From: Flavobacterium cauense R2A-7
GTDB lineage: Bacteria > Bacteroidota > Bacteroidia > Flavobacteriales > Flavobacteriaceae
NCBI RefSeq assembly: GCF_000498475.1
Contig: NZ_AVBI01000012.1
Span: forward strand, 310,001-374,000
Length of the DNA stretch: 64,000 nucleotides
Direction of reading: 5' to 3'
Shown: positions 26,906 to 36,031 of the stretch, piece by piece
Layout of the letters: each line of letters opens with the position of its first letter
Position numbering within the stretch: position 1 is the first letter of the stretch
Translations under genes and position numbers: made by a program
Notes under the pieces: generated by a model
Databases searched by the model: none
What the model was told of the DNA's origin: nothing
Seen by the model: only the letters and a program-made list of their open reading frames with translations

Positions 26906-27894
26906 TTTTTCACAATTGTTTTAATGATTTCTTTTAAATGATACTTTACGGCATTAAAAGTACTTCTTTTTTGATATCCTTTTTTTTCCATAAGATTCTC
27001 CGAAACAAAAGGCAAGTATAATTCAAGAAAATACTTCAAAAAATGATTATCCGTTTCAGCATTTAATAATTTCAGGAATACGTTTGCCTCATCATTATTC
27101 TTCTGAAAAGAATAAAATTTCAAATTCCTGTAGACCCTGTAAACCATTATAGCTGCGATTTCCTTATTATCCTTTAAAGCTGAAGCAATTAAAACGAATG
27201 TTTTTGTCGACTTATAAAGCATAACATCTGAAGAGTTCCCGGAAAAAACACCCACTCCATGACGGTAAACTGCCATGGTCTCGTCTAAACGTTTTATTTT
27301 ACCGTGTGACGCTAACAACATATAGAGAAAATAGTCTCCGATTGGGGTTTTTTCAAATTCTTCAGGAAATGATTTAATACAATTCCTGAATACAACAGAT
27401 GGCGTATGAATATAATTTCCGTATCGCGCCATTGCCTCCATGGTTTCATATTCGGCTGGAACCTCAGTTATCGAATCGTCTCCCAAAACACCATCCGACT
27501 GCAAGACTTTGACTTTATGAAAACACAATACATAATCTTGATTTTCTTCTAAAAAATCAATTTGTTTTTGGAGTTTTAATGGGTCGATCCAATAGTCGTC
27601 TCCTTCGCAAAGAGCAATATATTTCCCTCTACATTCCTGCAAAGCATGAACAAAGTTAGGCATCATGCCAATATTGTTTTCATGCTTTATATACTTAAGT
27701 TTATAAGCATTCGGATGGCTTTCCAAAATTTCATGAATAACATCATGGGTAGCATCCGGTGAACAATCGTTGCTTACAACTAATTCAATTTCAAAATCAC
27801 ATTGTTGCATTAAAACCCCTTCAATAGCTTCACGAATATAATTTTCATGGCCATAGGTAATCATACATATACTAACGAGAGGTTTTCCGTTCAT
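26902..27894 (-). CDS. Glycosyltransferase family 2
   Basis: 330 residues: SICMITYGHENYIREAIEGVL, VVSNDCSPDATH, NIGMMPNFVHAL and CEGDDYWIDPLKLQKQ. The GDDYW form of the metal-binding motif is typical of a GT2 subgroup common in capsule and O-antigen loci. It lies one base from the PglD-like acyltransferase gene upstream and overlaps the following GT2 gene by four bases. Confidence 0.88.
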   Translation of the reverse strand: MNGKPLVSICMITYGHENYIREAIEGVLMQQCDFEIELVVSNDCSPDATHDVIHEILESHPNAYKLKYIKHENNIGMMPNFVHALQECRGKYIALCEGDDYWIDPLKLQKQIDFLEENQDYVLCFHKVKVLQSDGVLGDDSITEVPAEYETMEAMARYGNYIHTPSVVFRNCIKSFPEEFEKTPIGDYFLYMLLASHGKIKRLDETMAVYRHGVGVFSGNSSDVMLYKSTKTFVLIASALKDNKEIAAIMVYRVYRNLKFYSFQKNNDEANVFLKLLNAETDNHFLKYFLELYLPFVSENLMEKKGYQKRSTFNAVKYHLKEIIKTIVKK

Positions 27895-27895
27895 G

Positions 27896-28549
27896 TTAAA
27901 ATTGTAAAGGAGGTAATTGTTTTTTAATCATTGCCGGAACACCGACAACCAAACTATTATCTGGAACATCTTTTGTGACTACTGAACCGGCCCCTACAAT
28001 AACGTTATTCCCTATTTTAACGTCGGGTAAAATAGTTGCATTTGCCCCGATTTGGGAATAGAAACCAACTTCACAACGTCCTAAAAGTGTAGCACCAGGT
28101 GAAACTTCAACAAAATCATTAACACAACAATCGTGTGTGATTAAAGAATTATAATAAATCAGACAGCCTTTTCCTACACTGGTGCTATTAGAAAAAATGG
28201 CTCCCGGAAGTATATTGCATCCATCATTTATTTGAACCTCAAAAGAACCTATGGTTGCTGAAGGAGAAATTGTAGAAGTAAATACGCCTCCTATTGCTTC
28301 GAATTTATCATAAAGCTTCTTTCGTAAGAACGGATTACCAATACCAATTGTAAATCGAGAATCTGTTTTTAAAAAATATTCTTTGGCCGCTTCTATATTT
28401 CGCAAAACAGGAAACTGTCCAAACAATCTGTCCGGAGCATCTATGGATATGTCATCGTAAAAAACCAAGTTCTTCAATTGGTCTAATTCACGTACTACTT
28501 CCAACACTTCTTTGGCAAAACCTTTAGCTCCAACAATTATCATAAACAT
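27896..28549 (-). CDS. Sugar O/N-acyltransferase, PglD/NeuD family
   Basis: 217 residues. The N-terminal Rossmann-like UDP-sugar-binding domain (IIVGAKGFAKEVLEVV) is followed by a left-handed beta-helix (ISPSATIGSFEV, DGCNILPGAIFSN, YYNSLITHDCCVNDFVEVSPGATLLG, QIGANATILPDVKIGNNVIVGAGSVV). The ITHDC His is in the place of the PglD catalytic His. It overlaps the VioA-like aminotransferase gene by ten bases. The likely job is N-acylation of that enzyme's 4-amino-sugar product with an acyl-CoA. Confidence 0.85.
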   Translation of the reverse strand: MFMIIVGAKGFAKEVLEVVRELDQLKNLVFYDDISIDAPDRLFGQFPVLRNIEAAKEYFLKTDSRFTIGIGNPFLRKKLYDKFEAIGGVFTSTISPSATIGSFEVQINDGCNILPGAIFSNSTSVGKGCLIYYNSLITHDCCVNDFVEVSPGATLLGRCEVGFYSQIGANATILPDVKIGNNVIVGAGSVVTKDVPDNSLVVGVPAMIKKQLPPLQF

Positions 28550-29613
28550 CTATTTATAATCCCTACAATATTTTTTAACTCATGTTCTTCTAACCCTACA
28601 TACAAAGGCAAGCACAATATGCGGGAAGCAATACTTTCTGATACCGGCATTTTGGTCCCCGAAGCATACTCAATTGTATTTAAAGAAGGGTAAAAATAAC
28701 GTCTTGGGAAAATTTGGTTTTCATTCAGCTGCTTTTGAGCTTCCAACAAAACAGCCTCTGTTTCAAAAATTACAGGGTAATAGCTGTAATTCCAATCGGT
28801 ATTTTCCCTAATTTTCAAACGTTTCATTTTTGAAAAATCAAGAGCATCATCATAATAATCAACAACTTTTTTCCGTCCGGAGAGTATTTTTCCCATATAA
28901 GGAAAAACAGCCAATCCCATGGCCGCCTGTAATTCAGATATTTTCCCATTAATTCCCAGTCCGTGAAAAGCTAATGGTCCGTTATGTCCGAAATTATGAC
29001 TGTAAAACAGTTGGTGTTGTAAATCGGGATTATTGGCAAACATTGCACCTCCTTCACCGGTATGGAAAAGTTTAGTGGCATGAAAACTACAAGTGCTTAC
29101 ATCACCATAGTCAAAAATCGACTTTCCGTTATAGCTTACCCCAAAAGCATGAGCAGCATCATAGATAACCTTTAAATTATGTTTTTCCGCTATCTTTTCA
29201 ATCTTTTCAAGATGACAGGGATTCCCAAAAACATGGGTAGCTAAGATAGCAGTGGTTTTATCGGTAATAGCTACTTCAATCTGCGTTTCATCGATAGTTA
29301 AATATTCCGGATCAATATCCACAAAAACGGGTTTGCAATTTTCCCATAGTATTGAAGCCGTGGTGGCAACATAACTAAAGGGCGTGGTAATAATCTCACC
29401 TTGCTTACCTAATAATTTCAGTGCTATTTGTAAAGGAATGGTACCGTTATTGGTAATAATTATGTTGGAAACCGATAAAAAGCTTTTCAGTTTCTCTTCC
29501 AGCTCCAAAACCAGTTCTCCTCGATTGGTAAGCCATTGATTGTCCCAGGCACGTTTCACCTGTTTCTGGTATTCTTCAATTGGTGGAAGAAAAGTTTTGG
29601 TAACGTTTATCAT
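28540..29613 (-). CDS. DegT/DnrJ/EryC1/StrS aminotransferase, VioA-like
   Basis: 357 residues. Fold-type I PLP enzyme features: TNNGTIPLQIALK, TTPFSYVATTASI, IYDAAHAFGV and FHATKLFHTGEGG with the Schiff-base K181. The opening NVTKTFLPPIEEY plus WLTNRGE resembles VioA-type enzymes, which make dTDP-4-amino-4,6-dideoxyglucose (viosamine). This contrasts with the WecE and PglE types also present here. The nucleotide donor cannot be read from sequence. With the overlapping acyltransferase it forms a two-step module for an N-acylated 4-amino-6-deoxy sugar. Confidence 0.83.
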   Translation of the reverse strand: MINVTKTFLPPIEEYQKQVKRAWDNQWLTNRGELVLELEEKLKSFLSVSNIIITNNGTIPLQIALKLLGKQGEIITTPFSYVATTASILWENCKPVFVDIDPEYLTIDETQIEVAITDKTTAILATHVFGNPCHLEKIEKIAEKHNLKVIYDAAHAFGVSYNGKSIFDYGDVSTCSFHATKLFHTGEGGAMFANNPDLQHQLFYSHNFGHNGPLAFHGLGINGKISELQAAMGLAVFPYMGKILSGRKKVVDYYDDALDFSKMKRLKIRENTDWNYSYYPVIFETEAVLLEAQKQLNENQIFPRRYFYPSLNTIEYASGTKMPVSESIASRILCLPLYVGLEEHELKNIVGIINRCL

Positions 29614-29616
29614 AAT

Positions 29617-30393
29617 CTACCAGTTAATTTTATAAGAATCGACAATGCCGTTCTTTTTTATGAAAACCAATTCAACCAACCATAATACTTGCGGTTGAAA
29701 CGGTCGGTTTAAATCGGTTATTTCAAAAAGTCGATACCCTTTTTCATCCATGAAATTAATCATGTTTAAAAAGCTGTTATCAAACTCCTTATTAAAAACT
29801 CCGGCTTCAACCATGAATATTTCAGTCTTTCCAAAAAGAGAATCTGCCCCTTTTAAAACCTCAACATCCAATCCTTCTGCATCTATTTTTACTATATCCG
29901 GAGTTGGCAAATTACCTTTCCCAACCAATTCATTCAATGTTACAATTGGAATTTCAATTTGCTCGTACCCTTTGTCTTTTGCTTCTTCTTCTGTATATCG
30001 GAAAGAACAACTGTCGTCTCTGTCAACAATAGTAAATTTAAAAGAACCCGATGAGGATCCTGCGCCAACTGGGTGAAAAGTAACTTTATTGTTGGTATCT
30101 AAAATATCCTGCAAAGAAGACTGTAGCCATTTTTGCGGTTCGAGTAAAGTATAATAAGCATCCGGAAAATACTTCAGTGTTTCTCTTGTCCAGGTACCAT
30201 GATTAGCACCAACATCAACAATATGTTTTGGTATAAATCCCATCGCTTTCAAATTTAAAAAAAAGGTCTCTAACAAGTTATTTTTATCAAACTCATTTCC
30301 TTGATTTGTAAGACTAACTTTGTTCATATACCCCAATCGCGTTACAATTGGATCTAATACTGCATGTACTATTTTTCTAATTTTTTTTTTCAT
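29617..30393 (-). CDS. FkbM family methyltransferase
   Basis: 258 residues. The SAM-binding motif HIVDVGANHGTWTRE is at about 58-72, with TLLEPQKW, HPVGAGSSSGSF, PIVTLNELVG and DIVKIDAEGLDVEVLKGA following the FkbM pattern. It is the second such enzyme in the locus and differs in motif detail from the one at 23.1 kb. It lies immediately after the Wzt gene, whose C-terminal domain in other systems reads a chain-end modification, so a chain-capping methyl is plausible. Confidence 0.87.
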   Translation of the reverse strand: MKKKIRKIVHAVLDPIVTRLGYMNKVSLTNQGNEFDKNNLLETFFLNLKAMGFIPKHIVDVGANHGTWTRETLKYFPDAYYTLLEPQKWLQSSLQDILDTNNKVTFHPVGAGSSSGSFKFTIVDRDDSCSFRYTEEEAKDKGYEQIEIPIVTLNELVGKGNLPTPDIVKIDAEGLDVEVLKGADSLFGKTEIFMVEAGVFNKEFDNSFLNMINFMDEKGYRLFEITDLNRPFQPQVLWLVELVFIKKNGIVDSYKINW

Positions 30394-30407
30394 TTTTTAT
30401 AAAATAT

Positions 30408-31670
30408 TTAAACTTGAACCCAGTTAAAAACCGGCTTAATGAATCCGGGTTCTTTCCCTAACCAGGCACCTAACTCCCGTTCACCTTCCTGAATTGTAAA
30501 ACTCATGATATCTGATTCATAAAAAACTGTTTTTTTAGAATCTTCAATAATATAACAGTCTAAAAAATAATTCCCAATATTTAAAAACCCTTTTGGGAAA
30601 AAACATTTAATATGGTTTTCACCGTTTTTTAATTTTGTTGAGGAAGAAGTGTTTGAGAAAGTGAACAAAGCCTCTCCGGTATCATTCTTTAGAACATAAG
30701 TCAAATGATATCTTTCTGCGTTTTCCTTAATCAGTATTTTTGTATTGAATTCTAATTCCTGATACTCATCAAGAGCCTCACTTGAGGTTTTTCCTTTCGG
30801 ATTTATGAATATTTCTTTCAGTTTAAAAGAATTAAATTCATATTCATCACCAAATTTTTTATGATTCAAACTTTCCGAATCACCACTTAAATAGGTCGAA
30901 ACAGCACTTACGGCTGTTCCGTCATAAAGAACAGAACCATTTTTTAAAACAATTCCCTTAGTACACAAACTTTTTACGGCAGCCATATTGTGGCTTACAA
31001 AAAGAACCGTTCTGCCTTCTCCTTTACTGACATCACTCATCTTCCCCAGACATTTTTTCTGAAAATCCGCATCACCAACTGCCAATACTTCATCTACAAT
31101 CAAAATTTCCGATTCCAGATGAGCAGCTACTGCAAAAGCCAATCGCACATACATCCCGGACGAATACCGTTTTACGGGAGTATCAATATAACGTTCCACG
31201 CCTGAAAAGGCAACAATTTCATCAAACTTTCGAGTGATTTCATGCCTTCTCATACCTAAAATAGCGCCATTGAGGTAAATGTTTTCACGCCCCGTCATTT
31301 CAGGATGAAATCCGGTTCCCACTTCCAATAAAGAAGCGATGCGTCCTTTGGTATAAATTTTTCCGGTCGTAGGTTGGGTAACCTGACTCAATATTTTTAA
31401 CAAGGTAGATTTACCGGCCCCGTTACGTCCAATAATTCCAACGGAATCCCCTTGGTTAATTTCAAAATTAACATCGCGTAAAGACCATACATAATCACTT
31501 TCTCCCTTTACGGCACGATCGTTAGCTTCTCCAATCTTTAAAAAAGGATCTTCCTTTCCACGCAGATTGTACCACCACCGTTTCATATCATCTTTAACGG
31601 TACCAGTCCCTACTAACCCCAAACGGTATTGTTTGGAAATATGCTCTGCTTTTATTACTATTTTGCTCAT
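30408..31670 (-). CDS. wzt: Polysaccharide ABC transporter ATP-binding protein with glycan-binding C-domain (Wzt)
   Basis: 420 residues. The nucleotide-binding domain (1-250) has Walker A GRNGAGKST (81-89), signature YSSGM (169-173), Walker B ILIVDE (189-194) and H-loop SHN (226-228). Residues about 265-420 form a beta-rich extension (LTYVLKNDTGEALFTFSN, HIKCFFPKGFLNIGNYFLDCYI) like the Wzt carbohydrate-binding domain. It energises export of completed undecaprenyl-linked glycan through Wzm. The extension implies recognition of the chain end, as in O9a-type systems, and an FkbM methyltransferase gene follows directly. Confidence 0.9.
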   Translation of the reverse strand: MSKIVIKAEHISKQYRLGLVGTGTVKDDMKRWWYNLRGKEDPFLKIGEANDRAVKGESDYVWSLRDVNFEINQGDSVGIIGRNGAGKSTLLKILSQVTQPTTGKIYTKGRIASLLEVGTGFHPEMTGRENIYLNGAILGMRRHEITRKFDEIVAFSGVERYIDTPVKRYSSGMYVRLAFAVAAHLESEILIVDEVLAVGDADFQKKCLGKMSDVSKGEGRTVLFVSHNMAAVKSLCTKGIVLKNGSVLYDGTAVSAVSTYLSGDSESLNHKKFGDEYEFNSFKLKEIFINPKGKTSSEALDEYQELEFNTKILIKENAERYHLTYVLKNDTGEALFTFSNTSSSTKLKNGENHIKCFFPKGFLNIGNYFLDCYIIEDSKKTVFYESDIMSFTIQEGERELGAWLGKEPGFIKPVFNWVQV

Positions 31671-31726
31671 TGTAAAAATCCTCGCTAATAATCTCTTCTC
31701 TTTCCCTTTAATCTTTTCCTTTTTTC

Positions 31727-32584
31727 CTAAACCGTATCCATAAATGATTTCTGCACTTTATTGAACACTACAATTCCTAACGCCAATATTATAAAAGCAA
31801 AACCCGTTGGATAGAGTAAAGAGGTCAAACCGAATTCTCCAACTCCAAGATAAGCAAAACGCATGTAATCAAACAACCCAGACAAAGGATTCATCTGAAT
31901 TAACCATTGATATCCTTCAGGGATGGATGAACTGGGATAAATTACAGGAGTAGCATACATAAACAACTGAATACCAAACCCAATCAACATAGTAAGATCT
32001 TTATATTTGGTGGTCATCGACGACAATATTAAACCAATCCCCATGGAAATAACTGCCATTAACACTATCACAATTGGCGTCAACAATATCCAAAAATTAG
32101 GCTGTATTTCCCCCTGAAAATAAAAATAAATCACAAATACCAAAAACATCACGAACTGTACCACAAACTTCATAAGATTGGAAATCACAATTGTTAATGG
32201 CATAATTAAACGTGGAAAATACACTTTTCCAAAGATTCCGGCATTGGCATTAAAAACTCCTGAAACCGCTGTAAGACAAGTTGAAAAATAATTCCACAAG
32301 GTAATACCGGCCATATAAAATACCAATTTTGGCGCTCCGTCTGTTGAAAGCTGGGCAACGTTACCAAAAATAATGGTAAACGTAATTGTAGTAAGGATAG
32401 GCTGGATAAAAAACCAAAGTGGCCCTAAAATAGTTTGCTTGTAAACGGTTACAAAATCCCTTCTTACAAAAAGAAAAAGCAAATCCCTGTAATGCCAAAC
32501 TTCATTCAGCCGCAAATCAAAAAGAGACGTTTGCGACTGTATCACGTGATCCCATTCTCCTTCAGTATCCTTATATTCTTTCAT
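31727..32584 (-). CDS. wzm: Polysaccharide ABC transporter permease (Wzm)
   Basis: 285 residues, ABC-2 type. About six membrane helices follow the amphipathic entry (WHYRDLLFLFVRRDFVTVYKQT). QTILGPLWFFIQPIL and the C-terminal MNPLSGLFDYMRFA are hallmark segments of Wzm/TagG/KpsM permeases. With Wzt it moves lipid-linked polysaccharide across the inner membrane. It is the first gene after the 312-bp divergent region, with a candidate promoter at about 32712-32744, so it probably begins a transcript running toward 1.4 kb. Confidence 0.9.
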   Translation of the reverse strand: MKEYKDTEGEWDHVIQSQTSLFDLRLNEVWHYRDLLFLFVRRDFVTVYKQTILGPLWFFIQPILTTITFTIIFGNVAQLSTDGAPKLVFYMAGITLWNYFSTCLTAVSGVFNANAGIFGKVYFPRLIMPLTIVISNLMKFVVQFVMFLVFVIYFYFQGEIQPNFWILLTPIVIVLMAVISMGIGLILSSMTTKYKDLTMLIGFGIQLFMYATPVIYPSSSIPEGYQWLIQMNPLSGLFDYMRFAYLGVGEFGLTSLLYPTGFAFIILALGIVVFNKVQKSFMDTV

Positions 32585-32711
32585 ACATCAAAATCGTCAA
32601 TCCTAATAGAATCATAAAAGTTCATATGTGTCAAAAATTATTGAATTTATTTTAAAGACACTTTAATTTTAAGACGGTGGTATTTAAATAAAATTAATTA
32701 TTCCCAACGGC

Positions 32712-32744
32712 CAAATATACTAAAGTTTAAGAAACTAAAAGCAA
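32712..32744 (-). promoter_or_regulatory. Candidate flavobacterial promoter for the wzm-wzt operon
   Basis: On the minus strand a TTG (about 32744-32742) is followed, 22 bases later, by TATATTTG (about 32719-32712). This fits the Flavobacterium consensus TTG-N17-23-TAnnTTTG. Transcription would begin near 32705, leaving a leader of about 120 bases before the wzm ATG. Coordinates may be off by one or two bases. Confidence 0.55.
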
Positions 32745-32884
32745 TTGAATACTATTAGAATGTTGTAAATCTCTAATCCGTAACCTCCACAATTCCCTTC
32801 TGATTGTCCTCTGGATAGTAAAACTTATAAAAGATCTTACCACCTTAAGCCTGCAGAAGAATTCATCCAAACAACAAAAATGTT

Positions 32885-32892
32885 TACCTTTG
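32885..32892 (+). promoter_or_regulatory. Candidate -7 box (TACCTTTG) for the PHP phosphatase gene
   Basis: TACCTTTG lies about four bases before the ATG at 32897, followed by CACC as in many Bacteroidota promoters. No TTG is found at the expected -33 distance. If active it would give a nearly leaderless message. Confidence 0.4.
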
Positions 32893-32896
32893 CACC

Positions 32897-33631
32897 ATGT
32901 TATCATTTTTCAAATCCAAGCCTGTTTTAAAAGATCTGATTCCCGACCAGTATGTGGACATTCATTCCCATATTCTATTCGGAATTGACGATGGGGCAAA
33001 AACAATAGAAGACTCTAATTTTCTAATGCAATCGATGTTGGAAATGGGTTTTTCACAAAGCATTACAACTCCACACACCAGCGAACACGTTTGGGACAAC
33101 ACCCGAGAAAACATTGAAGAAAAACACAAAGAAGTAATAGCGCTTTCTCCGGATTTGAGTCAAAAACTGCAGTTAAGAGCAGCTTCAGAATACATGATGA
33201 ACGATTCTTTTGTGAAACTTTTTAAGTCCGAACCACTGTTAACCATTAAAGACAATTATATATTGGTGGAAATGTCCTATCTCAATCCGCCCATTCAATT
33301 GTATGATATTTTGTTTGAATTGCAGCTTTCCGGCTACACCCCCGTTTTGGCTCATCCGGAACGGTATTCTTTTTTTCATCATAACTTTGCCGAATATAAA
33401 AAACTAAAAAAAGCCGGCTGTCTTTTTCAGCTTAATCTGCTCTCCATCATGGGATACTATGGTCCGGATGTAACCGAAGCAGCAGAAAAATTACTAAAAA
33501 AAGGAATGATTGACTTTACCGGATCAGACGCACATCATAAAATGCACATCGATGCTTTTTCAAAAAAAATAAGAATTAAAGATGTACTTCCCGTTACGGA
33601 AGCCATGAAAAACAATAGTATTTTCAAATAA
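32897..33631 (+). CDS. CpsB/YwqE-type tyrosine-protein phosphatase (PHP domain)
   Basis: 244 residues, PHP metallo-phosphatase fold. Metal-binding motifs are DIHSHILFGIDDGA (H23, H25), TTPHTSEHVW (H60), SEYMMND, VLAHPERY and GSDAHHK. These match CpsB/CapC-type Mn-dependent phosphatases, which dephosphorylate the tyrosine cluster of bacterial tyrosine autokinases. It is the only plus-strand gene of the locus and converges on a Wzc-type kinase whose C-terminus is a Tyr-Gly cluster, its likely substrate. The two stop codons are about ten bases apart within a shared terminator. Confidence 0.9.
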   Translation: MLSFFKSKPVLKDLIPDQYVDIHSHILFGIDDGAKTIEDSNFLMQSMLEMGFSQSITTPHTSEHVWDNTRENIEEKHKEVIALSPDLSQKLQLRAASEYMMNDSFVKLFKSEPLLTIKDNYILVEMSYLNPPIQLYDILFELQLSGYTPVLAHPERYSFFHHNFAEYKKLKKAGCLFQLNLLSIMGYYGPDVTEAAEKLLKKGMIDFTGSDAHHKMHIDAFSKKIRIKDVLPVTEAMKNNSIFK

Positions 33632-33656
33632 AAAAGAGGCTTTAAGTCTCTTTTTT
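33630..33656. terminator. Bidirectional intrinsic terminator between the phosphatase and wzc genes
   Basis: AAAAAAGAG (33630-33638) pairs perfectly with CTCTTTTTT (33648-33656). A C-G pair and a G-T wobble extend the stem inward to a five-base loop. The A-run and T-run give a U-tract in both directions. The hairpin overlaps the stop codons of both convergent genes. Confidence 0.75.
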
Positions 33657-36029
33657 GAATTTATCTAAAAACCGGTTGTACCAAGACTTCTTGACAACTT
33701 CAACACCATAACCATAACCGTAAGCGCCATACCCATAGCCATATCCTTTACGGATATTGGTATCATTGATAAGAAGCGCCATGTTAGGAAGTTTTTTCTC
33801 GTGATAAAACTTATATGGGATGTACAGCAATCCTTTGTCCAGATAATTGGCACGGATTACATACACGAAAGAATCTGCGTGACGGGCTATTAATAAAGTA
33901 TCCGTAACCAAATGTACCGGTGAAGTATCCACTACAATATAATCGAATTCCGATTTTAACTGATCAAACATAAGCTCTACTTTGTTGCTCATAAGCAATT
34001 CTGCCGGATTAGGAGGAATCACCCCAGAAGGCAAAACGTAAAATGCTTCGTAATTCGGAATTTTATGAATTAACGATTCGATAGCCAAATCTTTAGAGGA
34101 AAGATAATTAGTAACGCCTTGTTTAGGCAAATGAAGGTAATCCTCAAGTTTCGGATTACGGATATCCATCCCAATCAATAAAACTTTTTTACCGGACAAT
34201 GCTATTGCTCCCGCCATGTTCACGGCAACAAATGTCTTTCCTTCTTTTGGCAATGTTGAAGTGATAAAGATGGTTTTGGCTCTTCCTTCAGGAACCTGAT
34301 TAAGCAGAAACTCTAAGTTGGTCCTTGCAATTCGGATAGCCTCTGCGGCACTGGTCGTACTATTGGCTTCAATAACTTCTTCACTGGAATAAGACGTTGG
34401 AATATCTCCCAAAATCGGAACCGACATTTTTTTCTCCACATCGGAACGTCCTTTCACTTTATTATCCAACACCTGCAACAGGTAAAGTATTCCAAAAGGT
34501 AATAAAGCCCCCAAAGCCAAGGCCATCATATAAATGGATTTCTTTTGGGGGGATACCGGTGCACCGGATGAAATGGCGGAATCAACAACCTTAGCATTAG
34601 GCGATGTAACAGCAAGCGAAATAGCGGTTTCTTCTCTTTTTTGCAAAAGATACAAGTATAATGCTTCTTTAATTTGCTGCTGACGACCTAAAGCTCTTGC
34701 TTCTCTTTCCAGTGTGGGAATTTTTGAAATCTTTCCGTTAAAAACGGCATTCTGATAAGCCAAGTCTCTTTTTGAAATTTCAAGTTGTCCGCGCAAACGT
34801 AAAAGAACTTCGTTTATGTCTGAACGCAGTGCTTCTATTTTTTTATTTAACGTTAAAATCACGGCATTTTGGGGTCCGGCGTTTTTCAACATTCTGTTGC
34901 GTTCCAGTTTCAGTTGATTATAACGGTCTATCAATCCGGCCGCATTGGCATCAGTGGTAAGAACATTGGCCGGAATCAAATCATTGGCATTGGCATTTCT
35001 AAGATAATCCTGCATAACACCAACCACTTTTAACTTGGTTTCGGTTTCAATTTCTTTCTTCTCAAAATCACTGGCACTGGAAAGAAAGATATCGGTTTCC
35101 GACTTGATATCGGTTACATGATTCCTGATTTTAAACGCTTCCGTACTTTTTTCAACACCGTCAAGTTCATCGGCAATTATCTTAAGACGGTCATTAATAA
35201 ATTTTGAAGTACTTTCAAAAACAAGGTTTTTATCGGCTACGACGTCCTGATTGTAAACCGCAACAAGTCCGTTCAGAAAATCTTCCGCTCTTTCCCCTAC
35301 CGGATCCGTAATTGAAAGTTCCACGATCGTAGTACGGTCTCCTGATTTCTTAACCGAAAGACGTCCTTTATAACTCCCCGCCACAGCCGAAACCGGACGC
35401 ATCTGAATCATTACCTTAAAAGGATTTTCCTTGAAATTTTTCCTTTTATCGGTTTCAAAAACAATCGCTTTCCCTTCTCTTAAGGTTACCGTTTGCCCAT
35501 ATTGATAAACACCCAATTTATTCTCATTCCTGTCATAAAGAATATAATGGTTTTTATCGGAACTGATTACTTTGTAAACAATACTGCTTTGCTCAAAACC
35601 ATCGTTAAACTTTAAAAAACTGAATTGAATAGGCGATTTTTTATATAATTCTTCCGATTTTACTCGGCCTTCATTGATGTAAGAAACGTTTAGTCCTAGA
35701 GATTTTACGGCATTTTTGATCAAGGTTCTCGATTTAAGAACTTCTATTTCATTATCGAGGTTACTTTTAATATTCGACAAAATGGCTAAATCCGAAAAAG
35801 CATTCATTTGTGTATCAGCGCCTCCTTTTTTTTCATCACGAAGCATTAATGTCGTAACGGCGCTATATTGCGGAATGGTATACCGAAGATAAATATACGC
35901 TCCTAACAGGCAAACTATAATCCCCAACAGAAACCATTTCCAGTTACTCAAATAATAGTCAAGCTGTTCCTTGATATTAAACCCGGAATTAAAGGTATTG
36001 CTGTCTTGCGGTGTATAATCCTGTTCCAT
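33642..36029 (-). CDS. wzc: Polysaccharide co-polymerase / tyrosine autokinase (Wzc)
   Basis: 795 residues. Domains in order: Wzz-type N-terminus with membrane helix (WKWFLLGIIVCLLGAYIYL, about 30-48), long periplasmic part with coiled-coil stretches (about 280-470), GNVR-type segment and second helix (about 500-520), then the BY-kinase. The kinase has Walker A TLPKEGKT (592-599), Walker A-prime LIGMDIRNP and Walker B YIVVDTSP. Residues 763-774 form a Tyr-Gly cluster with six tyrosines, the autophosphorylation tail. It controls chain length and export with Wza. The gene lies two bases from wza and converges with its probable phosphatase. Confidence 0.93.
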   Translation of the reverse strand: MEQDYTPQDSNTFNSGFNIKEQLDYYLSNWKWFLLGIIVCLLGAYIYLRYTIPQYSAVTTLMLRDEKKGGADTQMNAFSDLAILSNIKSNLDNEIEVLKSRTLIKNAVKSLGLNVSYINEGRVKSEELYKKSPIQFSFLKFNDGFEQSSIVYKVISSDKNHYILYDRNENKLGVYQYGQTVTLREGKAIVFETDKRKNFKENPFKVMIQMRPVSAVAGSYKGRLSVKKSGDRTTIVELSITDPVGERAEDFLNGLVAVYNQDVVADKNLVFESTSKFINDRLKIIADELDGVEKSTEAFKIRNHVTDIKSETDIFLSSASDFEKKEIETETKLKVVGVMQDYLRNANANDLIPANVLTTDANAAGLIDRYNQLKLERNRMLKNAGPQNAVILTLNKKIEALRSDINEVLLRLRGQLEISKRDLAYQNAVFNGKISKIPTLEREARALGRQQQIKEALYLYLLQKREETAISLAVTSPNAKVVDSAISSGAPVSPQKKSIYMMALALGALLPFGILYLLQVLDNKVKGRSDVEKKMSVPILGDIPTSYSSEEVIEANSTTSAAEAIRIARTNLEFLLNQVPEGRAKTIFITSTLPKEGKTFVAVNMAGAIALSGKKVLLIGMDIRNPKLEDYLHLPKQGVTNYLSSKDLAIESLIHKIPNYEAFYVLPSGVIPPNPAELLMSNKVELMFDQLKSEFDYIVVDTSPVHLVTDTLLIARHADSFVYVIRANYLDKGLLYIPYKFYHEKKLPNMALLINDTNIRKGYGYGYGAYGYGYGVEVVKKSWYNRFLDKFKKET

Positions 36030-36031
36030 GA

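Larger units (their letters stand above)
32585..32896. promoter_or_regulatory. 312-bp divergent intergenic region between wzm and the PHP phosphatase gene
   Basis: This is the only gene-free stretch over 300 bases. It is AT-rich and separates the leftward wzm operon from the rightward phosphatase gene. Two TAnnTTTG-type boxes are visible, one on each strand and facing away from each other, and are listed separately. About 120 bases would form the untranslated leader of wzm. I see no convincing hairpin, ops/JUMPstart-like element or open frame of interest in it. Confidence 0.7.

Noticed and set aside
32585..32896. JUMPstart/ops-like antitermination element
   Set aside because: No GGCGGTAG-like sequence was found; Bacteroidota use other factors, so absence is not informative.
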